Source: Levilactobacillus wangkuiensis (GTDB lineage: Bacteria; Bacillota; Bacilli; Lactobacillales; Lactobacillaceae). From it: DNA of 64,000 bases. This document shows, in pieces, positions 36,645 to 46,824 of the stretch. The DNA is taken from contig NZ_BOLM01000001.1 of the NCBI RefSeq assembly GCF_016861605.1, positions 1 to 64,000 of the forward strand, given 5' to 3'. The position numbers were made by a program, and so were the translations under genes. Every line of letters begins with the position of its first letter. Positions within the stretch are counted from its first letter, which is position 1. The notes beneath the pieces were generated by a model that was not told where the DNA came from, did not search any database, and was given only the letters and a program-made list of their open reading frames with translations.

Positions 36645-37670
36645 ATGAGTGAGGCCTACAAAAAGGCAGGTGTGGATCTAAACGCTGGCTATGAAGTACT
36701 GAAGACCGTGAAGGCATTGAGTGGTAACCGTCAGCTGGGAGCCTTTGGCGGTCTCTTTCCCCTAGCTGCCGATGCGGTCATGAATGAGCCAGTCCTGGTT
36801 GCCGGCACGGATGGTGTGGGAACCAAATTATTGGTGGCGATTGCTGCGCAACGTCACGAGACAATTGGTATCGATTTAGTCGCGATGTGTGTAAATGATA
36901 TTCTGGCGCAAGGGGCTCGCCCCCAGTTTTTCTTAGACTACCTGGGCTTGGGCCACACTGATCAAGATCAAGTAGCAGCTATCATGAAAGGCGTGGTCAC
37001 AGGCTGTCAAGAGGCCGACGTCGCGCTGATTGGCGGCGAAACGGCTGAAATGCCAGACATGTATGCGCACAGCCATTACGACCTCGCGGGCTTTGCGGTT
37101 GGGATTGCGGACCGGTCGGCCTTGCTCAATCCGAGTCAAGTTCGGGCTGGGGATGTGTTGATTGGGTTACCAGCCAATGGCTTACACGCCAACGGCTTCA
37201 GTCTGGTGCGGGATATCTTATTTAAACAGCATCATTTTTCACTCGACCACGTTTTTCCAACGGTGGGTCACGCTCTTGGCGAAGAACTATTACGACCCAC
37301 TAAAATCTATGTCGGCAGCGTCTTGCCACTGTTACAACAAAAACTGGTTGCCAGTATCGCCCACATTACGGGCGGGGGGCTGATTGAAAATGTGGCCCGA
37401 GCCCTGCCGGAGAAGTTAAGCGCCCAATTTGAGTTGGGCACTTGGCCAGTCCCCCCAATCATGACCGTCTTAGCTGAGTTGGGGCAACTGACGGTAACGG
37501 ATGTCCGCTCGACGTTTAACTTGGGCCTGGGAATGGTATTGGTTGTCCACCCAGAACAGGTCGCCTCGGTCCTAGCCAGCTTAGCCGCGGTTGATCAAGT
37601 CGCCTACCAAGTCGGCCAGGTCGTCACCGGTGAAGATCCAGTGACCTTTCGGGAGGCGACGGATGGTTAA
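36645..37670 (+). CDS. purM: AIR synthetase
   Basis: Closes the imidazole ring (FGAM to AIR). The 341 residues contain VLVAGTDGVGTKL and LIGGETAEMPDMY, the nucleotide and substrate signatures of the PurM fold. GGGAGGA precedes the ATG. The last 8 bases overlap purN. Confidence 0.95.
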   Translation: MSEAYKKAGVDLNAGYEVLKTVKALSGNRQLGAFGGLFPLAADAVMNEPVLVAGTDGVGTKLLVAIAAQRHETIGIDLVAMCVNDILAQGARPQFFLDYLGLGHTDQDQVAAIMKGVVTGCQEADVALIGGETAEMPDMYAHSHYDLAGFAVGIADRSALLNPSQVRAGDVLIGLPANGLHANGFSLVRDILFKQHHFSLDHVFPTVGHALGEELLRPTKIYVGSVLPLLQQKLVASIAHITGGGLIENVARALPEKLSAQFELGTWPVPPIMTVLAELGQLTVTDVRSTFNLGLGMVLVVHPEQVASVLASLAAVDQVAYQVGQVVTGEDPVTFREATDG

Positions 37671-38241
37671 ACGCATTGCTGTTTTTGCTTCCGGCACTGG
37701 CACCAACTTTAGTGCGCTCCAGTCAGCCATTGTGGAACGAAAAATTCCAGCAGAAATTGTGTTGCTGGTTTGTGATCAAGCCGCTGCGCCCGTGATTAAG
37801 CGGGCCGAGGCGGTTGGCGTTCCCGTACTCGTGATTAACTACAAGGATTTTGCCACGAAGGCGGCTGCCGAGACGGTTATTTTAACCAGCTTGTATGCTC
37901 ACCAGGTAGCGGCTATTCTACTGGCGGGTTACATGCGTATCGTGGGGAAAACCTTACTGACGGCTTACCCCCATCGCATTATTAATCTGCATCCCGCACT
38001 ATTACCCAAGTTTCCGGGGAGACAGGGAATCGCAGACGCCTTTGCGGCCGGTGTGTCAGAGACCGGTGTGACGGTCCACTTTATTGATGCGGGCATCGAT
38101 ACGGGCCAAGTTATTCGCCAACAGCGGGTTTCCGTGGAGTCCGATGACACCTTGGCCAGCCTAACTGAACGTATTCATCAGATCGAACATGAGCTGTATC
38201 CAGATGTTTTAGCAGAATTGATTGCCACGAAGAAAATCTAA
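37663..38241 (+). CDS. purN: GAR formyltransferase
   Basis: Transfers formyl from 10-formyl-THF to GAR. The 192-residue protein has [14 protein letters not shown] at the N-terminus and the catalytic block [10 protein letters not shown]. In most lactobacilli purH follows; here purD begins only 24 bases on. Confidence 0.95.
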   Translation: MVKRIAVFASGTGTNFSALQSAIVERKIPAEIVLLVCDQAAAPVIKRAEAVGVPVLVINYKDFATKAAAETVILTSLYAHQVAAILLAGYMRIVGKTLLTAYPHRIINLHPALLPKFPGRQGIADAFAAGVSETGVTVHFIDAGIDTGQVIRQQRVSVESDDTLASLTERIHQIEHELYPDVLAELIATKKI

Positions 38242-38264
38242 GCAAAAATGGAGGAGAGTCAACT

Positions 38265-39503
38265 ATGGCAGAAGTTTTCGTCATCGGTAGCGGCGGCCGT
38301 GAGCATGCCATTGCCAAGGCACTATTGCGGAGTCCCCAGGTAACGACCGTTTTTTGTGCACCAGGTAATCCGGGGATGCAATTGGATCAGATTGAAACGG
38401 TTGCCATTGCTGAACTTGATTTTGCTAAATTGGTTGCCTTTGCCCAGCAGCATCAGGTTGCGTTAACGGTCGTGGGACCGGAAGTCCCGCTGGCTGCGGG
38501 TATTGTGGATTATTTCCAGGCGGCTGGGCTCCAAGTGTTTGGACCCAAACAGCAAACAGCACGGTTAGAGAGCTCCAAAGTCTTTGCCAAGACGTTTATG
38601 CGACGCCACGGGATTCCGACCGCTGATTACCAGTTGTTTGAAGACGTGACGACCGCGATTGCCTACAGTGATCAGGCCAGTCTGCCACAGGTGATTAAGG
38701 TGGATGGCCTGGCGGCGGGCAAGGGTGTCACGGTAGCGACGACACACCAAATGGCACAACAAGCCCTGCAAGCCGCTTTCTCAGCTGGCGGCCCCGTCTT
38801 GATTGAAGCCCATTTGACAGGCTTTGAATTTTCTCAGATGGTCTTTGTTGGCGGCGACCAGTATGGGCTGTTACCGACGGCTCAGGACCACAAACGCTTG
38901 TTGAATCAGGACAAGGGACCTAATACCGGGGGTATGGGGGCGTATTCACCCGTCCCGCAAGTGACCACTGACATCCTTCAAGAGACGGTCCAGAAGATTA
39001 TTCAGCCCACAATTGATGGGTTGATGGCTGACAACCTGGCGTTTGCCGGAGTTCTGTACGTTGGGGGAATCGTGACGCCAACGGGGGTCCAAGTCATTGA
39101 ATATAATCTGCGACTGGGGGACCCGGAAGCCCAGGTTTTACTCCCACAATTACAGAGCGATTTCTATCAGGTCATCGTCGACCTTTTAGAAGGCAAACAG
39201 CCGACTTTAGACTGGCAAACGACGGACACTTATTTAGGTGTGGTCTTAGCGGCACCGGGTTATCCCAGCAAGCCACAGCTGGGCGTACCCGTGCCGACCG
39301 TCGCCGGGGCGGATTATGCCAGCGTGAGCGGGACCCCCGACCAACTGATCAGTACCGGTGGTCGGGTCATGCTGGTGGCTGATCACGCAGCTGATTTAAA
39401 GACGGCACAGCGACGGGTCTACCATCAACTTGACCGGTTATCATTGGGGTCGTTGATTTACCGGACTGATATTGGGGACCATGGACTGAACGCGTCAGAT
39501 TAG
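38265..39503 (+). CDS. purD: GAR synthetase
   Basis: ATP-grasp ligase joining phosphoribosylamine and glycine, 412 residues. [12 protein letters not shown] at the N-terminus, [13 protein letters not shown] and [20 protein letters not shown] are diagnostic. It is last gene of the operon. It starts behind GGAGGAG directly after purN, with no trace of purH between them. Confidence 0.95.
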   Translation: MAEVFVIGSGGREHAIAKALLRSPQVTTVFCAPGNPGMQLDQIETVAIAELDFAKLVAFAQQHQVALTVVGPEVPLAAGIVDYFQAAGLQVFGPKQQTARLESSKVFAKTFMRRHGIPTADYQLFEDVTTAIAYSDQASLPQVIKVDGLAAGKGVTVATTHQMAQQALQAAFSAGGPVLIEAHLTGFEFSQMVFVGGDQYGLLPTAQDHKRLLNQDKGPNTGGMGAYSPVPQVTTDILQETVQKIIQPTIDGLMADNLAFAGVLYVGGIVTPTGVQVIEYNLRLGDPEAQVLLPQLQSDFYQVIVDLLEGKQPTLDWQTTDTYLGVVLAAPGYPSKPQLGVPVPTVAGADYASVSGTPDQLISTGGRVMLVADHAADLKTAQRRVYHQLDRLSLGSLIYRTDIGDHGLNASD

Positions 39504-39529
39504 GGTCAATACTAGATAGAAAGCAAGCG

Positions 39530-39568
39530 AAGTTCCGGGTCGGCTACCAGCGGCACGAAACTTTTTCG
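39530..39568 (+). terminator. Probable terminator of the purine operon
   Basis: AAGTTCCG and CGAAACTT pair with one mismatch around a GC-rich loop and end in TTTTT. The structure is weaker than most here. Confidence 0.5.
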
Positions 39569-39614
39569 TTTACCCAAAAGTCGGTAAATGAAATAAGCAA
39601 GGTTCTTTGCGTTA

Positions 39615-39689
39615 AAAACGAATATTTGGTACACTTACTTTATAAATATGCAGAGACATGTGGCCAAATTCCGCATCCTTTGTTATACT
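39615..39689 (+). promoter_or_regulatory. argR2 promoter region
   Basis: A TATACT -10 (39684-39689) with an extended TG and a poor -35. AAAACGAATATT (39615-39626) repeats the 12-mer found before purE. TATAAATATGCA (from 39641) read in reverse resembles an ARG half-box. Confidence 0.5.
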
Positions 39690-39720
39690 TAATGCAATTT
39701 TATGCGGGAGGGTCGTCGCC

Positions 39721-40188
39721 ATGAAAAAAAGTATTCGCCAAGCGCGCATCGAGCAACTCATCAATCAGTATCCCATTGGGACTCAAGAAGAATTAATGGA
39801 ACACCTGGAAGAGGTGGGTATTCAGGCGACTCAGGCCACCATCTCGCGGGATATCCGGGAAATGCAAATTGTTAAGGCCCAAGACGGCCACGGCCATTTG
39901 CGTTACACCATCTTCAAGGCGGGAAACCGGAGCGAAGAAGAGCATTTACGGGAAACGATTAACGAAGTCGTGACCGGCTTAACCCGGGTTGAATTCGTCA
40001 ACATTTTGAAAACGCTGCCGAGTAACGGGAACCTATTGGCGGCCATCTTTGATGATTTGAATATGCCAGAGATTGCCGGAACCCTGGCCGGGCATGATAC
40101 CATCTTCATCATCAGTCCGAACGCCGAGATTGCTGAAAAATTGCATGATGAAATCGCCGGTGAAATGAACCCAGAAATTGTGCACTAA
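39721..40188 (+). CDS. argR: Arginine repressor/activator, copy 2
   Basis: A 155-residue ArgR-family regulator, most positions identical to the copy at 11976-12449, including the DNA-binding helix region QATQATISRDIREMQIVK and GTLAGHDTIFIISP. Arginine-binding residues of the C-terminal domain appear intact in both. The start ATG 39721 follows GGGAGG. Having two close paralogues suggests either mixed hexamers or division of roles. It stands between the purine operon and the PBP gene as a single gene. Confidence 0.93.
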   Translation: MKKSIRQARIEQLINQYPIGTQEELMEHLEEVGIQATQATISRDIREMQIVKAQDGHGHLRYTIFKAGNRSEEEHLRETINEVVTGLTRVEFVNILKTLPSNGNLLAAIFDDLNMPEIAGTLAGHDTIFIISPNAEIAEKLHDEIAGEMNPEIVH

Positions 40189-40205
40189 ATTTAGAAATGA
40201 ACCGA

Positions 40206-40247
40206 GCGGTACCGGTCGAATTTGTCGGCTGAGTCCCGCTTTTTTGT
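40206..40247 (+). terminator. Terminator of argR2
   Basis: An imperfect two-part stem beginning GAGCGG and ending CCCGC is followed by TTTTTT. Confidence 0.65.
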
Positions 40248-40364
40248 TGCGCTGAATCGGTTAAGCTAATTTAAAGCTTGCTAAAGATTCAACTGAATGT
40301 CGGCTGATTGGCTGGACTATGCTAAAATAGGTCTATTACAATTGAGATAAGAAGAGGCTATTTT

Positions 40365-42458
40365 ATGAATAACCAAGAACCTAATCAGAATTTTTGGTCG
40401 GGCTTCAGAGCTCGCTTCAAACGCTTCTGGCGGCGATTCCAACTGACACGTTGGTTAATCGTGATTTTTCTAACCATCATTTTGGTGGGGAGCGGCTACC
40501 TGACCTTTATGGCCAAGACTGCCAACGTTGGTGATCTGAAGGCTGCGCTGGAAAATCCCACGCAGATCTATGACCGTAAAAATAATAAGGCGGGGACCCT
40601 GTATTCGCAGAAGGGAACCTACGTGCCGTTGAAGAAAATTTCACCCAACATTCAGGGTGCGGTCATTTCGACCGAAGACCGTAATTTTTACAAGGAATAC
40701 GGCTTTTCCTTCAAGGGGTATGCGCGAGCCTTCTACCTGTTTGCCAAAAATAAAGTGCTTCGGCGCGGCTACATTAGTGGTGGTGGGAGTACGTTGACCC
40801 AGCAACTGGTGAAGAACGCCTACCTAACGCAGGAGCAAACGTTTACGCGGAAGTTTAAGGAACTGTTCCTCTCCATTGAAGTGGAAAATGTTTATAGCAA
40901 AAAGGACATTCTCTCGATGTATTTGAACAACGCCTACTTTGGCAACGGAGTCTGGGGTGTTCAGGACGCTGCCGAACGCTACTTTGGCAAGACAGCGGCT
41001 AATTTATCCGTGCCCGAATCTGCGGTTTTGGCGGGGATGTTGACGTCACCGAGTGCCTACAACCCCGTTGACCATCCCCAAGCCTCGCGGTCACGGCGAA
41101 ACGTGGTCCTGGGACTGATGGCGGAGACCGGCAGTATTTCCAGTGCCCAGGCCAAGCAGTATCAGGCCACTGCGTTGACCACCAGCGACACCTATAACTA
41201 CAAGAATAGTTATAAGTACCCGTATTACTTTGACGCCGTGATCAATGAGGCCGTTAGTAAGTATGGGTTGACCGAATCGGAAATAATGAACAAGGGATAT
41301 AAGATCTACACGTCCCTGGACCAGGCCAACCAGTCGCAAATGCAGACGCTCTTTAAAAATCCCAGTTATTTCCCAGCCAATGCCAGCGACGGGACCAAGG
41401 TCCAGGCCGCCAGCATTGCGATTGACCCCAACACGGGTGGGGTCGAGGCCGTCGTCGGCGGTCGGGGCCAGCACGTGTTCCGGGGCTACAACCGGGCCAC
41501 GCAGATGCGGCGCCAACCCGGATCGACCATTAAACCGCTGGCCGTTTATACGCCAGCCCTGGAAAATGGCTACTACTATGATTCCGAATTGACCGATAAG
41601 AAACAGTCCTATGGGACCAATAAATATTCACCACACAACTATGGCAATCAGTACAGCGGTAAGGTGCCAATGTATCAGGCACTGGCGCAGAGTAAGAACG
41701 CGCCGGCCGTCTGGTTACTGAACAAGATTGGCGTGGACAAGGGGTATGACTCCGTCAAGAAGTTCGGTCTCCCCGTCACCAAGTCCGATAAGAACCTAGC
41801 GCTCGCGTTGGGTGGCTTGAAGACCGGGGTGTCCCCGCAACAGTTGGCCCAGGCCTACACGGCCTTTGCCAACAACGGGACCATGTCCTCGGCCCACTAC
41901 ATTCGCAAGATTGTCGACGCGTCCGGTAATGTGGTTGTGGACACGTCCGACTCCGCGGCCAAGAAGACCAAGGTCATGTCCAGCAAGACCGCTAAGCAGA
42001 TGACCAGCATGATGATGGGCGTCTTCAACTACGGGACCGGGGTCAGCGCCAAGCCTTACGGGTACACGATTGCCGGGAAGACCGGGAGCACCGAAGCCGA
42101 TGGTGATTCCGATGCGACCCGGGACAAATGGATCGTCGGCTATACGCCGGACGTGGTCGTGGCCACCTGGGAAGGCTTTGACAACACCAGTAGCAAGCAC
42201 CATTTGGAAAATGTCAGTGGTACCGGTGAAGGTCCACTTTACCAGGCCGAAATGCAGAGCATCCTGCCGAACACGAAGGGAACTGCCTTCAACACCAAGG
42301 ACGCCTCGACGATTGCCAAGGCCGAAAACAATGGCAGCAGTTCTAGCGACGGCAGTGACGTTTGGGATTCCGTGCAAAAGGGCATCGATAACGCCGGCAA
42401 GTCCTTCAGCGACGCCGCCAATACGGTGAAGTCGTGGTGGAATTCCATTGTCAATTAG
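40365..42458 (+). CDS. Class A penicillin-binding protein (transglycosylase/transpeptidase)
   Basis: A 697-residue bifunctional wall synthase. A basic cytoplasmic N-terminus (residues 1-30) precedes a single membrane helix (about 31-49). The GT51 domain carries STEDRNFY with catalytic Glu104. The transpeptidase domain has SxxK at Ser387 (PGSTIKP), SKN at 443 and KTG at 572. The C-terminal 50 residues are Ser/Asp/Asn-rich. It belongs to the PBP1a/2a group. A lone extended -10 (TGC TAAAAT, 40323-40328) lies upstream. It polymerises and cross-links the Lys-D-Asp peptidoglycan implied by the ligase and racemase genes. Confidence 0.93.
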   Translation: MNNQEPNQNFWSGFRARFKRFWRRFQLTRWLIVIFLTIILVGSGYLTFMAKTANVGDLKAALENPTQIYDRKNNKAGTLYSQKGTYVPLKKISPNIQGAVISTEDRNFYKEYGFSFKGYARAFYLFAKNKVLRRGYISGGGSTLTQQLVKNAYLTQEQTFTRKFKELFLSIEVENVYSKKDILSMYLNNAYFGNGVWGVQDAAERYFGKTAANLSVPESAVLAGMLTSPSAYNPVDHPQASRSRRNVVLGLMAETGSISSAQAKQYQATALTTSDTYNYKNSYKYPYYFDAVINEAVSKYGLTESEIMNKGYKIYTSLDQANQSQMQTLFKNPSYFPANASDGTKVQAASIAIDPNTGGVEAVVGGRGQHVFRGYNRATQMRRQPGSTIKPLAVYTPALENGYYYDSELTDKKQSYGTNKYSPHNYGNQYSGKVPMYQALAQSKNAPAVWLLNKIGVDKGYDSVKKFGLPVTKSDKNLALALGGLKTGVSPQQLAQAYTAFANNGTMSSAHYIRKIVDASGNVVVDTSDSAAKKTKVMSSKTAKQMTSMMMGVFNYGTGVSAKPYGYTIAGKTGSTEADGDSDATRDKWIVGYTPDVVVATWEGFDNTSSKHHLENVSGTGEGPLYQAEMQSILPNTKGTAFNTKDASTIAKAENNGSSSSDGSDVWDSVQKGIDNAGKSFSDAANTVKSWWNSIVN

Positions 42459-42492
42459 CCAAAAGTGGGTGGGATGAAAGCGCCTAACATGT

Positions 42493-42498
42493 TACAAT
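42493..42498 (+). promoter_or_regulatory. Probable yheA promoter -10
   Basis: TACAAT with an extended TGT, about 50 bases before the gene; no convincing -35. Confidence 0.45.
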
Positions 42499-42546
42499 AG
42501 ACTTTGTATTGTAAATGGGCGTCACGCCCACTGAGGAGGAAACGTA

Positions 42547-42891
42547 ATGGCTGACAAGATGGTAGAGCTGGGCGAACAAGTGACCCAAGCGCTCAAAGAT
42601 TCAGATCAATTCAAAGCACTGCAAACGGCATTTAACGAGATGAAGGCAGACGCCGACACCTACAAGCTGTTCAAAGACTTTCAAAAGATTCAACTGGACT
42701 TGCAACAAAAGCAAATGTCTGGTCAACAATTAACAGACGATGAAATGAAGCATGCCCGTGAGGTTGCCGACCAAGTTGGCAAGATCGACGCCGTTAAGAA
42801 CTTAATGGAAGCCGAACGCGGTGTCAACTCCATGTTGAACCAATTAAACAAAACGATTACGCAACCCATTCAAGATATTTACGCGGGTTAA
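42547..42891 (+). CDS. yheA: YlbF/YheA family protein (UPF0342)
   Basis: A 114-residue all-helical cytoplasmic protein with the heptad-like pattern of the YlbF/YmcA superfamily (EQVTQALKDSDQFKALQTAF..., ending QPIQDIYAG). The YheA branch has no firm function; relatives act in RNA turnover complexes. It lies before yhaO as in other Firmicutes. GAGGAGG precedes the ATG. Confidence 0.85.
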   Translation: MADKMVELGEQVTQALKDSDQFKALQTAFNEMKADADTYKLFKDFQKIQLDLQQKQMSGQQLTDDEMKHAREVADQVGKIDAVKNLMEAERGVNSMLNQLNKTITQPIQDIYAG

Positions 42892-42900
42892 GCATCAGTC

Positions 42901-42954
42901 AATCGTCGGCGCAACCACTCACTTTGGGAGGTCGGTGCGCCGACGATTTTTTGT
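42901..42954 (+). terminator. Terminator between yheA and yhaO
   Basis: AATCGTCGGCGCA pairs with TGCGCCGACGATT around a long loop and ends in a T tract. Confidence 0.8.
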
Positions 42955-42981
42955 TCGACCCAGTTAATCGGGAGGAAACTC

Positions 42982-44196
42982 ATGAAATTTATTCACGCAG
43001 CTGATTTACATTTAGATAGTCCCTTTCTGGGATTGACGACCCTCCCCAGTAGCTTACTGACGACCGTGCGGCAATCAACCTTTACGGCGGCGACGCGGGT
43101 CTTTGACCGGGCCATTGCCGAGCAGGTCGACTTTGTGTTGCTTGCGGGGGACCTGTTTGACCGGGCGGAACAAAGCGTGGCGGCGCAGGCCTATCTGTTT
43201 CAACAATTTGACCGGTTAAACGACCACCATATTCCCGTCATTATTAGTTTTGGGAATCATGATTACCTGGCCGACCGGCACCAGACCGTGAACTATCCGG
43301 CCAACGTGACGGTTCTGGGCCCGAACGTGACCACCCACACGTTGACGCTGGCCTCCGGTGAGACCGTGGCGGTGAGTGGCTTCAGCTACCCCGAGCGGTG
43401 GGTGCCCACGGATCAGGTGGCCGATTTTCCGGCTCACGCTGAGACGCAGTGGCACATTGGCATGCTACACGGTGCCGTGGCCACGGGAACCAGCGACCAT
43501 TACGCCCCGTTTCACGTGGCCGATTTATTGGCCAAACGCTATGATTACTGGGCGTTAGGGCACATTCACCACCGGCAATTTCTGGCGGAACAGCCCCCAA
43601 TCCTATACGCCGGTAACACGCAGGGACGCAGCATCAACGAAACGGGTGAGAAGGGCGCCTACCTGGTGACCAGTCAAGCCGGTAAATTGGTGCCGGAATT
43701 CTTCCCCACCGCCGAAATTCTCTGGGATGCCGCCACGTTAACGTCCACGGCCACCGACTTGCCCCAGCTGACGACCGACCTGACGGCATGGCTCACCACT
43801 AACACCGCCGCACAAGCCACGTTGACCGCGGTAACCGTGAGTGGCGCCGCGTTGACGGGGGCCGACTTGACCAGTTTTAACAATGGTGAGTGGTTGGCCC
43901 TCTATCAACGAACCCACGCCCGCCAATTGAAGGCGGCCCAACGCTACCTGATTGGCGTCAAGCTCGCGACCAATCAAGCGCAACCGGTCGCGCCCCAGTT
44001 GGATCAAGCCTACTGGGAGCAGGGGGCGGCGGCAATCTTTACCGCAGATAATTTACAGACAACTTTTGGCAAATTAGCCCAAGATCCGGCGTTAGCCGAG
44101 TGGTTTGTGCAGCCCGAAACGGCCACGCAGGTCCACGCGCAGGCCGAAGCACTCTTGGCGGAATTGATGGGAGAGGAGGCACACGATGAAGCTTAA
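42982..44196 (+). CDS. yhaO: YhaO-type DNA repair metallophosphoesterase
   Basis: A 404-residue SbcD/Mre11-like nuclease with the five metallophosphoesterase motifs: HAADLHLDS, LLAGDLFDR, SFGNHDYL, GMLHG and ALGHIHHR. It pairs with the SMC-like ATPase encoded by the next gene, which it overlaps by 11 bases. The likely role is processing of DNA ends or hairpins, by analogy with SbcCD. GGGAGGA precedes the ATG. Confidence 0.9.
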   Translation: MKFIHAADLHLDSPFLGLTTLPSSLLTTVRQSTFTAATRVFDRAIAEQVDFVLLAGDLFDRAEQSVAAQAYLFQQFDRLNDHHIPVIISFGNHDYLADRHQTVNYPANVTVLGPNVTTHTLTLASGETVAVSGFSYPERWVPTDQVADFPAHAETQWHIGMLHGAVATGTSDHYAPFHVADLLAKRYDYWALGHIHHRQFLAEQPPILYAGNTQGRSINETGEKGAYLVTSQAGKLVPEFFPTAEILWDAATLTSTATDLPQLTTDLTAWLTTNTAAQATLTAVTVSGAALTGADLTSFNNGEWLALYQRTHARQLKAAQRYLIGVKLATNQAQPVAPQLDQAYWEQGAAAIFTADNLQTTFGKLAQDPALAEWFVQPETATQVHAQAEALLAELMGEEAHDEA

Positions 44197-46813
44197 GCGC
44201 TTGACGATTTACGGCTTTGGCCATTTTCACGACCGAACCTTTGACTTGACGGACGGCCTCAACTTTTTAGTGGGCCCCAACGAAGCCGGCAAGTCGACCC
44301 TGACCCAATTTATCACGGCCATTCTCTTTGGCTTTCCGACCAAGAAACATCCCGAGTTGCGGTACGAACCGCTCGACGGCAGTCGTTTTGGCGGCGAAAT
44401 TCAGTTCGTTCAGGCGGACGCCACCTATACCGTCACCCGAACGGCGGGGCCTCACGGGGGCAAGGTCACGCTACATAACGACACCACGGATCTGACGCTA
44501 CCGGCCAACAACCTGGCGAGCCTCCTAGCACCGGTGGACCAACAACTGTTCACCAGCGTGTACGCCATCAACGAGCCCCGGCTCGGTCAAGTCTTCGCGG
44601 CCTCCAAGCAGGAGCTGATTGACCGTCTGCGACACGTGGGGGCGGTCGGCAGTGACTTTTGGCTGACGCAGGCCCATCAGTTGGACCAGCAGGCCGATAG
44701 TCGCTACAAGCCGCAGGGGCGCAATCCCATTTTGAATCAACAATTACAGGCACACCGCGAGCTGACGGACAAATTAGCCAAGGCGGATGCGGCCTACGGG
44801 ACCTACTGGCAGTTGTTACAGGAACAACAGAACCTACGCCAGCAGCAGTCCCAAACGCAGGACCAGCTGGCGCAACAACGCCAAGTCACGGCGCAGTTAA
44901 CCCAGCAGGCGGCCAGTTGGCCCGCGTTTGCGGAATGGCAACGACTCGGTCACTTGGCCGACCAGCCCGTCCCCAGTGGCTTTAGTGCCGATGACGCCAC
45001 GCAGCTTGAACAGTTGCGGGGGCAGGTCACGGCAACGGAAAAGGTCCTGACCGCTGATCAACAGCGCGTCCAGGACCTCCAACAAACGGCACAGTTGCCA
45101 CCGCTATTTCAGGAATACTTACCAGTTGCCGCCCAGGTCGATCCGTTGCTGGCCCAACTGCCAGCCGTGCAACAGGCGGCTCAGACACAACAGCAGTTAG
45201 CCGCGCAGCAACGTGACCTACAGCAACGGTCGACCGCCCTGGAAACCCAGTACGCAGTCGGCGGGCAGATGCCGCGGCCATTTTCACTGGCGACCCTGCA
45301 ACAAGTCAAAGACCTACAGGAACGCTTGACCGCCGCCAATCAGAAACGCCGGCGTATCCAGCAACACCTCAATCAGCTGAATGAACGCTACCAGCAACAG
45401 CAGCCGACCCGTCAGCAGCAACGCAACCCACTGGCCGACAAGCAATTGATTTGGTTGGCCGTGGGACTCGTGGTCCTGATTGGCTCGCTGCTCTTGCCCG
45501 GGACACTGTTCAAGTTGGTGGGGGCCCTGTGTGGGGTCGCCGTCGGGTACTACGGCGTCTTTCAGGTCGACAGCAGTACGCCGGCCAGCCGGGAGCTCGA
45601 GGACCTAACGGCTGATATTCGGGATAACCAGGCGCAGTTGCGCGAGGGGGGCCACCTCGTCGATGACCTGACCAATCAGTTAGACGTCATCGGAGACGCC
45701 CACGGCCTGGGAAACGTGCCGTTAGCTCAGTGGTCGGCCGCTCAGACCGCCATTGCGGAGTGGGAACGTTTATCTCGGCAAATGGAGTCGCAGGGCGCCC
45801 AATTGGCCAAGGCCAAGCAGACGGTCGCGGATTTCCTCACGGCGGTCGGGCAGGTCTTGCCCTCGCTGGCGACTAGCAATTTTGCCACGGTCGCCACGCA
45901 ACTGGCTGATCTACAGGCACGCCAACAGGCCAGCCAGACCCAATCGGGCGAACTGGCCAGTCTGACGGCACGTCTCCGCACGGATCAACGCGCCGCGGAC
46001 GAGGCCAGTCATGCGTTGGCCACCTTCCTGAGCACACGAAATCTGCGGAGTGTCGCGGCCTTTTATGAACGCTACCAGGCTCAACGTGAACGACAGAACC
46101 AGGAACAACAACGCACGACATTGGCCCAGCAAATCGGGGCGGCCAACCTGACGGCCTTACAACAGGTCGCTGATCAGGCGGCCCTGACCGGTTCCGTGAC
46201 CCAAGCGCAAACACAGCAGGCACAGCTCCAACAGACGCTGGATCAAGCCACGACGCAGTTGGCCACCTTAGCCGGGCAACTGGCTCATTTGACGGCCAGC
46301 GGCACCCAAGCCACGTTGCGCCAACGTCTGGCGAATTTGGAAACGCAAATGGTGGCCACGACCCAGGAGTGGCTGGTGCAACGCCTGACCAGTCAATGGA
46401 TCAGTGCGACGTTGGCCGCGGCTTCCGGTGACCGACTCCCACAAATTGTGGCCCAGGCCAGCAAATTATATGGCAAATTAACGGAAAACCGGTATACTGA
46501 AATTGAACTGACCGCGACGACTTTACGGGTACGGCGAGCCGACGGGGCATGGCGCAACGTCGGTCAGCTTTCCCGGGGAACCGCGGAACAGCTAGATTTG
46601 GCCGTGAAACTGGCGTTTGCCATCGTCATGCAGCAACAGGTCGCCATGCCGTTGCTGATCGACGATGGGTTCGTCAACTTTGATGCGGACCGGCGCCAAG
46701 CCGCGTACGCTTTATTGACGGAGATTAGCCAGACCGTTCAAATCATTTTCTTGACGGCAGATACGGCCGTTGAACGGTTAAACACGGGAAACTTAATTCG
46801 GTTAAATGACTAG
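44186..46813 (+). CDS. yhaN: YhaN-type SMC-like ATPase
   Basis: An 875-residue ATPase with an N-terminal Walker A (VGPNEAGKSTL, about residues 29-39), a long Gln/Ala-rich coiled coil, and a C-terminal signature and Walker B (LSRGTAEQLDLAVKLAFA, LLIDDGFVNFD). A strongly hydrophobic pair of segments (about residues 420-455) interrupts the coil. It was visible in the translation and is typical of YhaN as opposed to SbcC. It is the partner of YhaO. The coil has very high glutamine content. Confidence 0.9.
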   Translation: MKLKRLTIYGFGHFHDRTFDLTDGLNFLVGPNEAGKSTLTQFITAILFGFPTKKHPELRYEPLDGSRFGGEIQFVQADATYTVTRTAGPHGGKVTLHNDTTDLTLPANNLASLLAPVDQQLFTSVYAINEPRLGQVFAASKQELIDRLRHVGAVGSDFWLTQAHQLDQQADSRYKPQGRNPILNQQLQAHRELTDKLAKADAAYGTYWQLLQEQQNLRQQQSQTQDQLAQQRQVTAQLTQQAASWPAFAEWQRLGHLADQPVPSGFSADDATQLEQLRGQVTATEKVLTADQQRVQDLQQTAQLPPLFQEYLPVAAQVDPLLAQLPAVQQAAQTQQQLAAQQRDLQQRSTALETQYAVGGQMPRPFSLATLQQVKDLQERLTAANQKRRRIQQHLNQLNERYQQQQPTRQQQRNPLADKQLIWLAVGLVVLIGSLLLPGTLFKLVGALCGVAVGYYGVFQVDSSTPASRELEDLTADIRDNQAQLREGGHLVDDLTNQLDVIGDAHGLGNVPLAQWSAAQTAIAEWERLSRQMESQGAQLAKAKQTVADFLTAVGQVLPSLATSNFATVATQLADLQARQQASQTQSGELASLTARLRTDQRAADEASHALATFLSTRNLRSVAAFYERYQAQRERQNQEQQRTTLAQQIGAANLTALQQVADQAALTGSVTQAQTQQAQLQQTLDQATTQLATLAGQLAHLTASGTQATLRQRLANLETQMVATTQEWLVQRLTSQWISATLAAASGDRLPQIVAQASKLYGKLTENRYTEIELTATTLRVRRADGAWRNVGQLSRGTAEQLDLAVKLAFAIVMQQQVAMPLLIDDGFVNFDADRRQAAYALLTEISQTVQIIFLTADTAVERLNTGNLIRLND

Positions 46814-46824
46814 GAGGGACATAT

